A DNA stretch of 64,000 bases, taken from contig CP051228.1 in assembly GCA_017792345.1 (NCBI GenBank), positions 1,612,001-1,676,000 on the forward strand, given 5' to 3'. This document shows, in pieces, positions 44,622-56,200 of the stretch. Made by a program: the position numbers and the translations under genes. Within the stretch, counting starts at the first letter, position 1, and each line of letters starts with the position of its first letter. This DNA is from Mesoflavibacter sp. Its GTDB lineage: Bacteria > Pseudomonadota > Alphaproteobacteria > UBA8366 > Aestuariispiraceae. The notes below the pieces were generated by a model. It had not been told where the DNA came from, ran no database searches, and saw only the letters and a list, made by a program, of their open reading frames with translations.

Positions 44622-45758
44622 TCACTCGAGCAGGATTTCGACCCGGCGGTTCTTGGGTTCGCGGACACCGTCGGCGGTCGCGACCATCGGTTCCTCTTCG
44701 CCCCGGGCGAAGGTGACGATGCCGGTCGCGGGCATGCCAAGCTCGACCAGCATGCCGCGCACCCGATCCGCCCGCTTCTCGGACAGGCCCATATTGTACT
44801 TCTGGGTCCCCGACGTGTCGGCGTGGCCGGTCAGGATGATGCGCGCGATATTGCCGTCCCGGGCGAAACCGGCGGCCTGGCGCAGGATTGCCTCTGTCGC
44901 CGGGGTCAGTTCCGCCTTATCCCAGTCGAAATAGACGATGAAGTTCCGCGTAATCTCCGGTTCCACCGCGGGCGGCGGGGGAGGCGGCGGCGGGGGCGGA
45001 GGCGGCGGAGGGGGCGGCGGCGGAACCGCAGCGATCTGGGGTTCCGGTTCCGGCACCGGTTCGACCGCCGACTTCATCGGCAGCGGTTCCGGCTCTGCCT
45101 CGGGCCGCGAATTGCCGACCGGGAAGGTGTAGCGGAGGCCGATCGTGAACAGGTGATCGTAGAATTCGGACCGGGACCGGACGCCATTAGCCGTATTGAC
45201 CTCGACTTCCGGCACGGCCAGGAAGTTGTACTGGCCCGTCAGCTCGACATTGTCGTGCAATTCGAAGGACACGCCCGCGATCGCCTGCAGGGCGAGGTTC
45301 GGGTCGGCGAAATCATCGATGGACGACGTGCCGCCGGCAGTGATGACCGGAGAGACATTCTTGTAGTTCAGATAGGCAACACCGGCACCGACCCCCAAAT
45401 AGGGCGAAAAGCCGTCCGCTTCGAAATCGTAGAGACCGTTGACGATCAAGGTCCAGGCGTCGACATCGCCGGTCGCGGTGCCTGCGCTGATGTTCTCGAC
45501 GGTGCTGGTGCGATAGCCGAACTCCAGTTCCGACCGCCAGCCTTCCTCATACTTGAACCCGAAGGTGCCGAGAGCGCCGGGGCCGCCGGAATGCTCGATC
45601 GACTGGTCGGTGTTCGGGACGTCCAGGTCCTGTTCATGCGGAATGTTGTAGCCCGCGCCGAAACCCAGATAGAATCCGTCGTCACGGGCCGCCGCCGCGC
45701 CAATGCCCAGCGCGGAGACCGAGGCCGTCGCAGCGGTAATAAGGATCAGGCGATTCAT
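44622..45758 (-). CDS. OmpA-family outer membrane protein with polyproline linker
   Basis: A 378-residue protein: signal peptide (cleavage near AAA-RD), an eight-strand beta-barrel domain (about 25-215, DGFYLGFGAGYN and RYTFPVG at the end), a Pro/Glu linker including 18 consecutive prolines, and a C-terminal OmpA peptidoglycan-binding domain with the ligand loop LTGHADTSGTQKYNMGLSEKRADRV and the end NRRVEILLE. The barrel sits in the outer membrane and the OmpA domain holds the cell wall. It is divergent from ahcY across a 303-base gap. Barrel details cannot be verified by eye. Confidence 0.9.
   Translation of the reverse strand: MNRLILITAATASVSALGIGAAAARDDGFYLGFGAGYNIPHEQDLDVPNTDQSIEHSGGPGALGTFGFKYEEGWRSELEFGYRTSTVENISAGTATGDVDAWTLIVNGLYDFEADGFSPYLGVGAGVAYLNYKNVSPVITAGGTSSIDDFADPNLALQAIAGVSFELHDNVELTGQYNFLAVPEVEVNTANGVRSRSEFYDHLFTIGLRYTFPVGNSRPEAEPEPLPMKSAVEPVPEPEPQIAAVPPPPPPPPPPPPPPPPPPAVEPEITRNFIVYFDWDKAELTPATEAILRQAAGFARDGNIARIILTGHADTSGTQKYNMGLSEKRADRVRGMLVELGMPATGIVTFARGEEEPMVATADGVREPKNRRVEILLE
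44971..45024 (-). repeat. 18-codon proline repeat
   Basis: 54 bases of uninterrupted CCN codons on the minus strand encode an 18-proline linker between the barrel and the peptidoglycan-binding domain. The run mixes CCG, CCC and CCT codons, so it is not a pure microsatellite, but it may vary in length between strains. Confidence 0.85.
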
Positions 45759-46061
45759 GTCCGCCTCTCATCGTTCCTGTTATTTGGTCGGACATACCAG
45801 ATACTGTGAAGATATGCCCAATCTCTCCTATTCATACTTTCTGTAGTGATTTGCCCTCTATGTCGACATGTAATTTCCCAGGCGCACCAGGGTTGGTATG
45901 GCTGAAAGGATGCATCGGCGCCGAGGTCGGGATTCAACGTCCGGGCGCGCCGCGCCTTGCCCGCATGGGGCTGCGCTGGTATATGCCCGCAAATTGCGGA
46001 ATCCGCGCAATACCGGGGCGCCCAGCCGTGCGCCCGATCCAAACGTGAAAGGGTGAAGACC
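45759..46061. promoter_or_regulatory. Divergent intergenic region, ompA-type gene / ahcY
   Basis: No gene is seen in these 303 bases. The left third is AT-rich and should hold the promoters of the outer membrane protein gene and, around the ATGTCGACAT palindrome (45860-45869), possibly the plus-strand promoter. From about 45880 the sequence is GC-rich and forms the likely ahcY leader. I compared it from memory with SAH and SAM-II riboswitch consensus sequences and saw no match. A GGGTGAAG precedes the ahcY start. Confidence 0.5.
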
Positions 46062-47351
<1,290 letters not shown>

Positions 47352-47389
47352 GCGGTACGATCCGGCCGGACACCGGCCAAGCGTTAAAG

Positions 47390-47419
47390 GGCGGCGCATC
47401 GCGGATGCGCCGCCTTTTT
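47390..47419 (+). terminator. Rho-independent terminator after ahcY
   Basis: GGCGGCGCATC and GATGCGCCGCC form an 11-bp perfect stem with a 3-base loop, followed directly by TTTTT. It lies 38 bases after the ahcY stop. Confidence 0.92.
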
Positions 47420-47480
47420 CGTACCCCCCTTTCAGCATCCGGGCGAACCGCACTAGACTGGCCGCGGTCCGTAAGGGGAA

Positions 47481-49769
47481 ATGCGCCGAATGGAATCGCC
47501 CGAACTGGTTTGGCCCTATATTGCGCTCGCCGGATGTGCGGCGGCAGCTGTCCTGGGCATGCTTCTGTGGCGCGTGCGGAACGCCCGGCGTCAGGCGGAG
47601 GCGCGCGTCGACCGACTGCAGGCGCTGTTGGAAGACGCGCCCTATGGCGTCATCCGCTGTCGACCGGAAGGCTGGCGCCCGAACCCGGCCGCCGCCGCGA
47701 TCCTGAAACTGGACCCCGACCGCCTCGTCGTGCCCGATAAGGCTTTGGCCCGTTTCGCCGACCGGCATCGCGAGGCGATCGGCGAATCCGCGGCCGCCAT
47801 GATCCGCGACGGCCGTCCGTTCGAAATGACCGTCGACACCGACGAGGAGGGATTGGTCCTGACCCTCTGCGGCCGGTCGGTCGAAGGTGATGCGGCGATC
47901 TGGCTGCGCGACGACAGCGCCTCGGCCTGGTTGGCCGAACAATATACCGAGCGCGAAGACGAACTGGCGCTGTTGCGCGGTGTGCTCGACACGGTAACGC
48001 ATCCGGTCTGGTGGCGCGATCGCGAAGGCCTGAAGATTGCCGGACACAACCGGGCCTTCCGTGACATGTTCGGCGGCGACGAAAGATCCCGCAGTCTGGG
48101 TGCGCCGGAACGGGCGACCGAGCTGGCGCGCCTGGCCCAACGCACCGGCCTGCCGCAGAGCGAAAGCCGCCACATCGTCCTGGGCGGCGACCGTCACGCC
48201 ATGGACGTCCTGGAATCGCCGGTGCCCGGCCATCAAGGCATCGTCGCCGGCATGGCCCAGGACATGACCGCGCTCGAAAACCTGCAGATGACCCTGGCCG
48301 AACATATCGCGGTTCAGGATCAGGTGCTGGAACGCCTGACCTCGGCCATCGCGATCTTCGGGCCCGACCGGCGGCTGAAGTTCTTCAACCCGCCCTATGC
48401 CGACATGTGGCGCCTGTCCCATGACGTCCTGGACGATCAGCCGGTCATCGGAACCTTGCTGGAACTGCTGCGCGAGAACCGGCAGCTGCCGGAAATGTCC
48501 GATTTTCCGGCCTTCAAGCGCCAGATGGAACAATTGTTCACCGCCCTGATCGAGCCGCGCGAAGACCTGTTGCACTTGCCCGACGGGCGGACGGTGCGGG
48601 CCGTGGCCTCGCCGCATCCCCTGGGCGGTCTGATTTTCCAGTACGAGGATGTGACCGACCGATTGGCGCTGGAAAGCTCCCATAACACCCTGACCGCGGT
48701 GCAGCGATCGACCCTGAACTCGCTGTTCGAAGGGGTCTGCGTTTTCGGCCGGGACGGTCGCCTGAAACTGTTCAACGACGTCTATGCGGGCCTGTTCGGT
48801 CTCGATCCGGCCTGGCTTGCGACGGAGCCCCATATCTCGGAAGTCGCGAACTACGCCAAGGGCATGCTGCGCACCGAGGAAGATTGGGAGAGTTTGCGCC
48901 GACGCCTGATCACGTCGGTGTCGGAACCGGCCGCGCGCCAGGGCCGCATGAACCTGATCGACGGGCGTGTGATGGACTACGCCTATGTGCCCCTGCCGGA
49001 CGGTCAATGCCTGGTGCTTTACCTGGACATCACCGATTCGACCCAGGTCGAACGCGCGCTGCGCGAACGGAACCGCGCCCTGGAAAACGCGGACCTGTTG
49101 AAAAGCCGCTTCGTCTCCAACGTGTCCTATGAGCTGCGGACGCCGCTGAACGCCATCATGGGCTTCGCGGAGTTACTGCGCCTTGAAACCTTCGGCACCC
49201 TGACCGAGCGGCAGAAGGCCTATGTCAACGACATCCTGGTCGCGGCGTCGGACCTGTCGGATCTGATCGGCGATATTCTGGATCTGGCGGCGGTGCAGGC
49301 TGGCTTCATGCAGTTGGAATCCGTCGAGATCGATCTGGCGGCCATGATGCCGGAGGTCTGCGAACTGGTGTTGCGCGACCGGCCGCTGACCGCGCGGCTG
49401 ACTTTCGCCAAGCCGACACGCCCCGGCCGGGTCCTGGCGGACCGCCGTCGCCTGTTCCAGGCGCTGCATTACCTGATCGCGGATGCGGCGCGGCATGCCC
49501 CGACCGGGCCGGAGGCGGCCATTGTTCTGACCGAGGAAGCGGGCCGCCCGGCCATCCGCATGACCGTCCCGCTGACCCTGGCCGACGATTCCGCCTGGGC
49601 CAGCCGGGCGTCCGGCAATCCCGATCTGGATATTGTCGAGCATGCCCTGGCGACCGGCGCCGATATCGGCATCAGCCTGGCCCGATCGCTGATCCACGCC
49701 CAGAAAGGCCGCATGGAGGTCGCGGAGGATGGGGTTACCCTGATCTGCTCCTTTGAGCCCGCCGACTGA
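47481..49769 (+). CDS. divL: DivL-type cell-cycle pseudo-histidine kinase
   Basis: A 762-residue protein with an N-terminal membrane anchor (about 12-30), three PAS-like segments (about 45-145, 165-265, 285-395, a fourth likely at 410-515) and a C-terminal HisKA/ATPase pair. The H-box reads FVSNVSYELRTPLNAIMGF: the phospho-accepting His is Tyr550, as in Caulobacter crescentus DivL, whose length is similar. The ATPase domain is eroded: the N-box is YLIADAARHA, no DxGxG G1 box is seen (LADDSAW) and the G2 box is partial (GADIGISLA). DivL in Caulobacter acts as a scaffold reading DivK to control CckA. ATG 47490 is an alternative start with better spacing to AAGGGG. The tsaE/amgK/murU/addBA genes follow. 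Confidence 0.88.
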   Translation: MRRMESPELVWPYIALAGCAAAAVLGMLLWRVRNARRQAEARVDRLQALLEDAPYGVIRCRPEGWRPNPAAAAILKLDPDRLVVPDKALARFADRHREAIGESAAAMIRDGRPFEMTVDTDEEGLVLTLCGRSVEGDAAIWLRDDSASAWLAEQYTEREDELALLRGVLDTVTHPVWWRDREGLKIAGHNRAFRDMFGGDERSRSLGAPERATELARLAQRTGLPQSESRHIVLGGDRHAMDVLESPVPGHQGIVAGMAQDMTALENLQMTLAEHIAVQDQVLERLTSAIAIFGPDRRLKFFNPPYADMWRLSHDVLDDQPVIGTLLELLRENRQLPEMSDFPAFKRQMEQLFTALIEPREDLLHLPDGRTVRAVASPHPLGGLIFQYEDVTDRLALESSHNTLTAVQRSTLNSLFEGVCVFGRDGRLKLFNDVYAGLFGLDPAWLATEPHISEVANYAKGMLRTEEDWESLRRRLITSVSEPAARQGRMNLIDGRVMDYAYVPLPDGQCLVLYLDITDSTQVERALRERNRALENADLLKSRFVSNVSYELRTPLNAIMGFAELLRLETFGTLTERQKAYVNDILVAASDLSDLIGDILDLAAVQAGFMQLESVEIDLAAMMPEVCELVLRDRPLTARLTFAKPTRPGRVLADRRRLFQALHYLIADAARHAPTGPEAAIVLTEEAGRPAIRMTVPLTLADDSAWASRASGNPDLDIVEHALATGADIGISLARSLIHAQKGRMEVAEDGVTLICSFEPAD

Positions 49770-49795
49770 CGAACGCGCAGCCGTGGGGGCCGGCG

Positions 49796-50821
49796 TCAGC
49801 CGGGCACGCCCTTGGTCGTCGAATATTCGAAATGCAGGGCCTCGCCCGGATAGACGATGCCGTGAATGCGGTGCGCGGCGGCGGCGGCATCGGCAAATCC
49901 CTGCAGAATGAGCTTCAGCTTGCCCTCATACATCGCGACATCGCCGATGGCGAAGATCCCGGGCAGCGGCGTTTCGCAGGTCGCCCGATCCACCGGGATC
50001 GTGTTGCGGTCGACCGTGAAGCCCCATTCCGCAATCGGCCCCAGCTTCGCGGCCAGTCCGAAGAAGGGCAGCAGAACGTCCGCCTCCAACAGTCGCTCAT
50101 GGCCGTCGAAATCCTTGACCTTCACCCCGGTCAGGCGTCCGTCGGCGCCCTCCAGGCCGCTGAGCTGACAGGGCGTCACCAGTTCCAGCTTACCCTTTTC
50201 GGCCCAGGACATCATGCGGTCCACCGATTCCGGTGCGGCGCGGAATTTGTCGCGGCGGTGCACGACATAGACCTTCCGTGCCACTTCCGGCAGCGACATT
50301 GCCCAATCGACCGCGGAATCGCCGCCCCCGGCGATCACCACCGTACGGTCGCGGAAATCCTCACGCCGCTTCACCATGTAGAAGACGGACGTCCCTTCAT
50401 ACTCGGCCAGCCCGTCGAGCGGCGGCCGGTTCGGGCCGAAGGCGCCTCCGCCGGCGGCAATGATCACGGCCTTGCACCGAAACTGTGTGCCTTTGGAGGT
50501 TTCCAGCGCATAACCGCCTTCCGCCAAGGGCGTCAGGACCGACACCTGTTGGTTCAAATGATAGACCGGATCGAAGGGCGCTGCCTGGGCCTCCAGATTT
50601 TCGATCAGCGCCGCGCCGTCGATGCGCGGATGGGCCGGAATGTCGAAGATCGGCTTTTCGGGATACAGCGCGGTGCATTGTCCGCCGACTTCTTCCAGCG
50701 AATCGACGATATGCGCGCGGATTTTCAGCATGCCCAGTTCGAAGATCGCGAACAGGCCCACGGGCCCGGCCCCGACGATGACGACATCGGTTTCGATCGG
50801 CGCGGCGGCGGTCTCGGTCAT
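49796..50821 (-). CDS. Ferredoxin-NADP reductase, thioredoxin-reductase-like type
   Basis: A 341-residue flavoprotein with FAD-binding VIVGAGPVGLFAIFELG, NADPH-binding VVIAGGGDSAVDWA, and the second FAD motif IFAIGDVA. The redox-active CxxC of thioredoxin reductase is absent, so it fits the homodimeric ferredoxin/flavodoxin-NADP reductase group (YumC/Fpr of Rhodopseudomonas type). It would move electrons between NADPH and ferredoxin in the cytoplasm. It sits on the opposite strand between divL and tsaE, and starts 127 bases from tsaE, so it is separately regulated. ATG 50821 is preferred over the longer frame. Confidence 0.88.
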   Translation of the reverse strand: MTETAAAPIETDVVIVGAGPVGLFAIFELGMLKIRAHIVDSLEEVGGQCTALYPEKPIFDIPAHPRIDGAALIENLEAQAAPFDPVYHLNQQVSVLTPLAEGGYALETSKGTQFRCKAVIIAAGGGAFGPNRPPLDGLAEYEGTSVFYMVKRREDFRDRTVVIAGGGDSAVDWAMSLPEVARKVYVVHRRDKFRAAPESVDRMMSWAEKGKLELVTPCQLSGLEGADGRLTGVKVKDFDGHERLLEADVLLPFFGLAAKLGPIAEWGFTVDRNTIPVDRATCETPLPGIFAIGDVAMYEGKLKLILQGFADAAAAAHRIHGIVYPGEALHFEYSTTKGVPG

Positions 50822-50947
50822 GGTTGGCACCCCGAATGTGTGAACGGTTGGGTTTGCGGAATCGGAGTGATATGAAGAGGCACCGGCCCGGACCGTCAAG
50901 CGCCCGATGCCGGATTTCTTCGCAGAAACGCCCTTTTCGAGCCGACC

Positions 50948-51451
50948 GTGCCGCCATCCGAACCCGACAGAACCGACCTGGAACCGGCTTTCGACCTATT
51001 TTTACCGGATCCCGATGCGACGTCCCGGCTGGGCGCGGCGCTGGGCCGCGCGCTGACGGCGGGCGACGTCGTCGCGCTGACCGGCGATCTGGGGGCCGGG
51101 AAAAGCGCCCTGTCGCGTGCCGCCATTCGCGCCCGGTTGGGCGATCCGGAGGCCGAAGTGCCCAGCCCCACCTTCACCCTGGTCCAGACCTATGAGACCG
51201 ACGATCTGGAAATCTGGCATGTCGACCTCTACCGGCTCGACGGCCGCGCCGATGCGGTGGAACTGGGCCTGGACGAAGCCTTCGCGGAGGCGGCGAGCCT
51301 GATCGAATGGCCGGACCGGTTGGGCCCCGACCTGCCCGGCCGGGCGCTGCGGATCGACATCGTCCATGACGGCGACGGAAGGCGGGCCCGGATCGCGGCA
51401 CCGGCTGAATGGCGAACCCGGATCGAAGAGGTACTGCGCGATGCAGAATGA
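50948..51451 (+). CDS. tsaE: tRNA threonylcarbamoyladenosine synthesis ATPase TsaE
   Basis: A 167-residue TsaE with Walker A GDLGAGKSALSRA, VPSPTFTLVQTYE and the IWHVDLYRLDG core. It assists TsaB/TsaD in making t6A at position 37 of tRNAs. GTG start at 50948. It overlaps amgK by 11 bases. In several alphaproteobacteria tsaE is followed by a phosphotransferase and a nucleotidyltransferase, as here. Confidence 0.93.
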   Translation: MPPSEPDRTDLEPAFDLFLPDPDATSRLGAALGRALTAGDVVALTGDLGAGKSALSRAAIRARLGDPEAEVPSPTFTLVQTYETDDLEIWHVDLYRLDGRADAVELGLDEAFAEAASLIEWPDRLGPDLPGRALRIDIVHDGDGRRARIAAPAEWRTRIEEVLRDAE

Positions 51452-52469
51452 CCGCAATGCGGCGATCGACGGATTTCTGGCCGCGTCCGGATGGCCCGGC
51501 GCGGCCCGGCGGAACCTGGCCGACGATGCGTCCTTCCGGCGCTATGAACGGGTAGAACTGGGCGGCCGCCGTGCCGTCCTGATGGATGCCCCGCCGGACA
51601 AGGAAGACGTGCGGCCCTTCGTTACGGTCTCGAAACTTCTAACCGCGCAGGGGCTCAGCGCCCCGGAGATCCTGGCCGAAGACCCTCAGAACGGGTTCCT
51701 TCTGCTGGAGGATATGGGCGACGACACCTATACCCGGGTCCTGGCGCGCGGCGGCGACGAGTACGAGCTTTACAGCCTGGCGACCGACACGCTGATCCGG
51801 CTGCAGCGCGATTTCCGGCCGGCGGCGCAGGTGCCGGATTACAGCCGCGACAAACTGGCCGCCGAGGCCGATCTGCTGATCGACTGGTTCTGGCCGGCGG
51901 TGAAAGGATCGCCCTGCCCCGAGCCGGACCGAGCCGTCTTTCGTGGATTGTGGCGCAACGCGCTGGACCATGCCTTCGCGGTGCCGTCCAGCCTGGTCCT
52001 GCGCGACTACCACGTCGACAATCTGATCCACCTGCCGGACCGGACGGCGGAGGCGGCCTGCGGCTTGCTGGATTTTCAGGATGCGGTGATCGGGCCGGTT
52101 ACCTATGACCTGGTGTCGCTGTTCGAAGACGCCCGGCGCGACGTGCCCCATGCCTTGGCCAACGGCCTGATGCGGCGCTATCTGAACGCCTTCCCGGCCA
52201 TGCCGCGCGACGCCTTCGCCCTGTCCTACGCCGTTATGGGCGTGCAGCGCGCAACCAAGATCGTCGGTATTTTCACGCGGCTGGACCGGCGCGACGGCAA
52301 ATCCGGCTATCTGCGCCACATTCCCCGTACCTGGGGCTGGCTGGAGGGCGGTCTGCGCCATCCGATGCTGCGCGATCTGAAAGAATGGTATGATATGAAC
52401 TTTCCGCCGGACCTGCGCCGGGCCCCGGCCGCGGCGTCGGCTTCCGCACAGGATGGCGCCCGATCATGA
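51441..52469 (+). CDS. amgK: Anomeric N-acetylmuramate/N-acetylglucosamine kinase AmgK
   Basis: A 342-residue aminoglycoside-phosphotransferase-like kinase. The Brenner motif is LRDYHVDNL, followed by the metal-binding GLLDFQDA. With MurU it forms the salvage branch that turns MurNAc into UDP-MurNAc and bypasses the de novo steps inhibited by fosfomycin. Function is inferred from family and from the adjacent murU. It overlaps tsaE by 11 bases and murU by four (ATGA). Confidence 0.87.
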   Translation: MQNDRNAAIDGFLAASGWPGAARRNLADDASFRRYERVELGGRRAVLMDAPPDKEDVRPFVTVSKLLTAQGLSAPEILAEDPQNGFLLLEDMGDDTYTRVLARGGDEYELYSLATDTLIRLQRDFRPAAQVPDYSRDKLAAEADLLIDWFWPAVKGSPCPEPDRAVFRGLWRNALDHAFAVPSSLVLRDYHVDNLIHLPDRTAEAACGLLDFQDAVIGPVTYDLVSLFEDARRDVPHALANGLMRRYLNAFPAMPRDAFALSYAVMGVQRATKIVGIFTRLDRRDGKSGYLRHIPRTWGWLEGGLRHPMLRDLKEWYDMNFPPDLRRAPAAASASAQDGARS

Positions 52470-53194
52470 CCGATATCGACACCGCCATGGTACTGGCCGC
52501 TGGCTTCGGCAAGCGCATGCGCCCGCTGACAGAGACGATGCCGAAGCCCCTGGTCCCGTTATGCGGCAAGCCGCTGATCGATTGGACCTTCGAGCGGCTG
52601 CGCGCCGTGAAACTGACCCGCTTTGTGGTGAACAGCCATTATCTGGGCGACCAGATCGCAGCACATTTCCACGATGCCCGCGACGTCACCCTGTCGCCCG
52701 AGGCCGCCATTCTGGATACCGGCGGCGGTGTCGCCAACGCCCTGCCGTTGCTGGGGGACAAGCCCTTCTTCGTCGCCAATGCCGATACGGTCTGGCTGGA
52801 CGGCCCAAAGCCGGCGGCCGCCCGGATGCGCGATGCATTCGATCCGGAAACCATGGACGCGCTGCTGCTGCTGCATCCGGTGGCGACGGCGGGCGGCGAT
52901 TACCGCGGTGTCGGGGATTTCTTCCTGGACCCGACCGGTCATGCCCGCCGGCGCGCCGAACAGCAGGTCGCCCCCTATCTTTTCGCCGGCCTGTCCATCC
53001 TGACCCCGGACTTGTTCGACGGGGCGCCAGAGGGCGCATTCTCCCTGGTCCGGCTGTTCGAGAAGGCGGCGGCGTCGAACCGCCTCTTCGGCCTGGTCCA
53101 TGACGGCGAATGGTACCATGTCGGCACGCCGGAAGCGCTGGAAGAGACGCAGACCGTGATCGAACTGGGCCATACCGCATCCAACACCCGGTGA
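52466..53194 (+). CDS. murU: N-acetylmuramate alpha-1-phosphate uridylyltransferase MurU
   Basis: A 242-residue nucleotidyltransferase. The signature LAAGFGKRMRPLTETMPKPL carries the conserved Gly/Arg/Lys UTP-binding set, with VANADTVW holding the metal-binding aspartate. MurU makes UDP-MurNAc from MurNAc-1-phosphate and UTP. Coupled to amgK by overlap. The substrate is inferred from the neighbour kinase; a general sugar-1-phosphate role is possible. Confidence 0.87.
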   Translation: MTDIDTAMVLAAGFGKRMRPLTETMPKPLVPLCGKPLIDWTFERLRAVKLTRFVVNSHYLGDQIAAHFHDARDVTLSPEAAILDTGGGVANALPLLGDKPFFVANADTVWLDGPKPAAARMRDAFDPETMDALLLLHPVATAGGDYRGVGDFFLDPTGHARRRAEQQVAPYLFAGLSILTPDLFDGAPEGAFSLVRLFEKAAASNRLFGLVHDGEWYHVGTPEALEETQTVIELGHTASNTR

Positions 53195-53246
53195 GGGCGA
53201 AGCCCGCGCTTGGCGACCCGCGCGAATTGCCGTTAGTCTCGACACC

Positions 53247-56200
53247 GTGACCCAGCTTTATTCCATCCCGTCCTGGCGGCCCTTCGTCGACGCGCTGGCC
53301 GAGGGGCTTCTGGCCCGTACGGCGACGGACCCTCTTGCCTTGTCCGATTATGTGATCCTGCTGCCGACGCGCCGCGCCTGCCGGTCGCTGCGGGAAGCCT
53401 TTTTGCGGCAAACCGGAGGCAAGGCCATGCTGCTGCCGCGCATGCGGCCGATCGGCGAGGTCGATGAGGAGGAACTGGTCCTGACCGCACCGGGCGACGA
53501 ATCCGGCGCATTGGCGGATCTGGTGGACCTGCCGCTGGCAATTTCGACGACGGAGCGGGTGCTGCGTCTGACCGAATTGGTGAAGGCCCTGCGCAACGCC
53601 CAGGCCAAGGCGGATCCGGCCCTGGACGAGATCGGGCCGGATCAGGCGTTGTTGCTCGCCAAGGAACTGGCACGGCTGCTGGATCAGGTCCAGACGGAGG
53701 GGCTGACCCTCGACAATCTGGAATCCCTGGTGCCGGAGGAATATGCCGACCATTGGGCACAGACCGTCGTCTTCCTGAACATCCTGCGCAGCGAATGGCC
53801 GGACTATCTTGCCGCATCCGGCGAGATCGATCCGGCGGAACGGCGCAGCCGCCTGATGCGGGCCCAGGCCCAGGCCTGGCGTGACGCGCCGCCCGCGCAT
53901 CCGGTCATCGTCGCCGGCTCCACAGGGTCGATCCCGGCCACGGCGGACTTGATCGTTACGGTCTCGCAACTACCGAGTGGCGCCGTGGTTCTGCCCGGGC
54001 TGGATCGGGTTCTGGCGGAGGAGGATTGGCCCGCCGTACGGCGCGATCCGACCCATCCCCAATTCGGTTTGGCGCTATTGTTGGAGAAGCTGGGCGCCGA
54101 TCGTGACTCCGTGTCCGAATGGACCGTCCCGGAGGACACGCCCGCGCAACGGGCCGCCCGGACCCGTCTGATCGCCGAGGCGCTGCGCCCGGCCGAGACG
54201 ACCGACCGATGGCGCAGCCTGGACCGGATCGATCCCGCTGCCTTCGACGGGGTCGAATGGCTGGCGGCGCCGTCCCCCGCGGCGGAGGCGGAACTGGCCG
54301 CGCAATGCCTGCGCGAGGTGCTGGAGGTGCCGGGCAAGACCGCCGCCCTGGTCACGCCGGACCGGATGCTGGCGCGCCGGGTTGCGGCCCAATTGGACCG
54401 CTGGGGGATCCGAATCGACGATTCCGCCGGCCGGCCCCTGTCCCAGACCGAGGCCGGGCGGTTCTTTCGCCTGACGGCGGAGGCGGTGGCGGCACGGTTG
54501 AGCCCCGTCGCCCTGCTGGCCCTGTTGAAACATCCGATGGCGGCACTGGGCGGCCGGCCGAAAGACATGCGCCGGGCGGTCCGCAATCTGGAAATCGCTT
54601 GTCTGCGCGGCCCGAAACCTTCCGGGGGCGCGGAGGGGCTGCGCCGCGCGATCGAAGCCCGCCGCACCGACCCGCACGGCCCGGCGGCGGAAATTCTGGA
54701 CGATGCGGCGCGCCTGACCGATGCGATCGATGCCGCCCTGTCGCCTCTGACAGACCTGCTGACCGCTGGACGCGCACCCTTCGACACGGTTCTGACGGCC
54801 CATATCCGCGCGGCGGAGAACCTGGCCGCGCGCGAGGACCGGCCCGGCGCGGATTCCGTCTGGCGCGACGACGATGGCGAGGCGCTGGCCGACTTCATTC
54901 ATGACCTGATCCCCCATGCCGGTTTGCTGGGACCGGTCGGGTCCGGCGACTATGTCGCGCTGATCGACGCGCTGATGCAGGGCAAGACCGTGCGGCCGCG
55001 CCACGGCGCCCATCCACGGCTGGCCATTCTGGGCCCGCTGGAAGCGCGGCTTCAGCATGCCGACCGCTTCGTCCTGGCCGGGCTGAACGAAGGGATCTGG
55101 CCGCCGGAGCCTGGCGACGATCCCTGGATGTCCCGGGCGATGCGGCGCGATTTCGCCCTGCCCGCCCATGAGCGCCGGATCGGCCTGGCGGCCCATGACT
55201 TCGCGCAGGCCTGCGGCGCGCCGGAAGTGGTGCTGCTGCGCGCAGAGAAAAGCGGCGGGCAGCAGACCGTCCCCGCCCGTTGGCTGGAGCGCCTGGCGAC
55301 CCTGACCGAACGGTTGGGCCTGGAGGATCGCCTGCCCAAGAACAATGGCCGGTCGGCCTTGCGCCTGTCCTGGCAGAAAGACCTGGACCGGCGAGACCGT
55401 CTGCCGGTGCTTGGCCGCCCGGCCCCGACCCCGCCCGCCGAGGCCCGCCCGACCCGCCTGTCGGCAACGCGGATCGAGCTTCTGATGCGCGACCCCTATT
55501 CGATCTACGCCCAGTATGTCTTGCGCCTGGACGTGTTGGACCCGCTGGAGGCCGATCTGGGCGCGGCGGACAAGGGCACCATCATTCACCGCGCCCTCGA
55601 CGCCTTCACCAAGTCCTATCCGGACACCCTGCCCGACGATGCGGAGGCGCGGCTCCTCGCCTTCGGGGAGGAGGCTTTCGGCGCCCAGGTCCTGGCCAAT
55701 CCGGCGGTGAAAGCCTTCTGGTGGCCGCGCTACATCCGCATCGCCCAATGGTTCCTGGCCCAGGAAGCGGCGCGGCGCGCACGGCTGGCCGCCAGCCATA
55801 CCGAAATCAAGGGCAGCCTGAAGATCCCGACCGCCCGGGGCGCATTCACCCTGTCCGCCGAGGCCGACCGCATCGACCTTTTCAGGACAGGCGGCTATGC
55901 CATCCTGGATTACAAGACCGGGTTCGTGCCGTCGAAGAAATCCGTCGCCGACCTGACCGCGCCGCAATTGCCGCTGGAGGCCGCGATCCTGAAAGCCGGC
56001 GGCTTCCCCGGCGTGGCACCCGGTCCGGTGGTCGAACTATCGTATTGGAAGCTCAGCGGCGGCGACCCGCCCGGCAGCATCCAGACCGACGGCAAGCTGG
56101 ACGCGGACGCGCTGGCCGAAGCTGTCGCCGAAAAGCTGACCGCCCTGGTCCAGGCCTACGAATTGGAGCCGACACCCTATCCGGCCGTCCCCCGCGCGGA

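Noticed and set aside
44938-45132. Plus-strand frame encoding a polyglycine protein
   Set aside because: It is the antisense of the polyproline linker of the OmpA-type protein and has no independent support.
45880-46061. Possible SAM or SAH riboswitch before ahcY
   Set aside because: The GC-rich leader was compared from memory with SAH, SAM-II and SAM/SAH consensus sequences and none of the invariant core bases line up. A covariance-model search would settle it.
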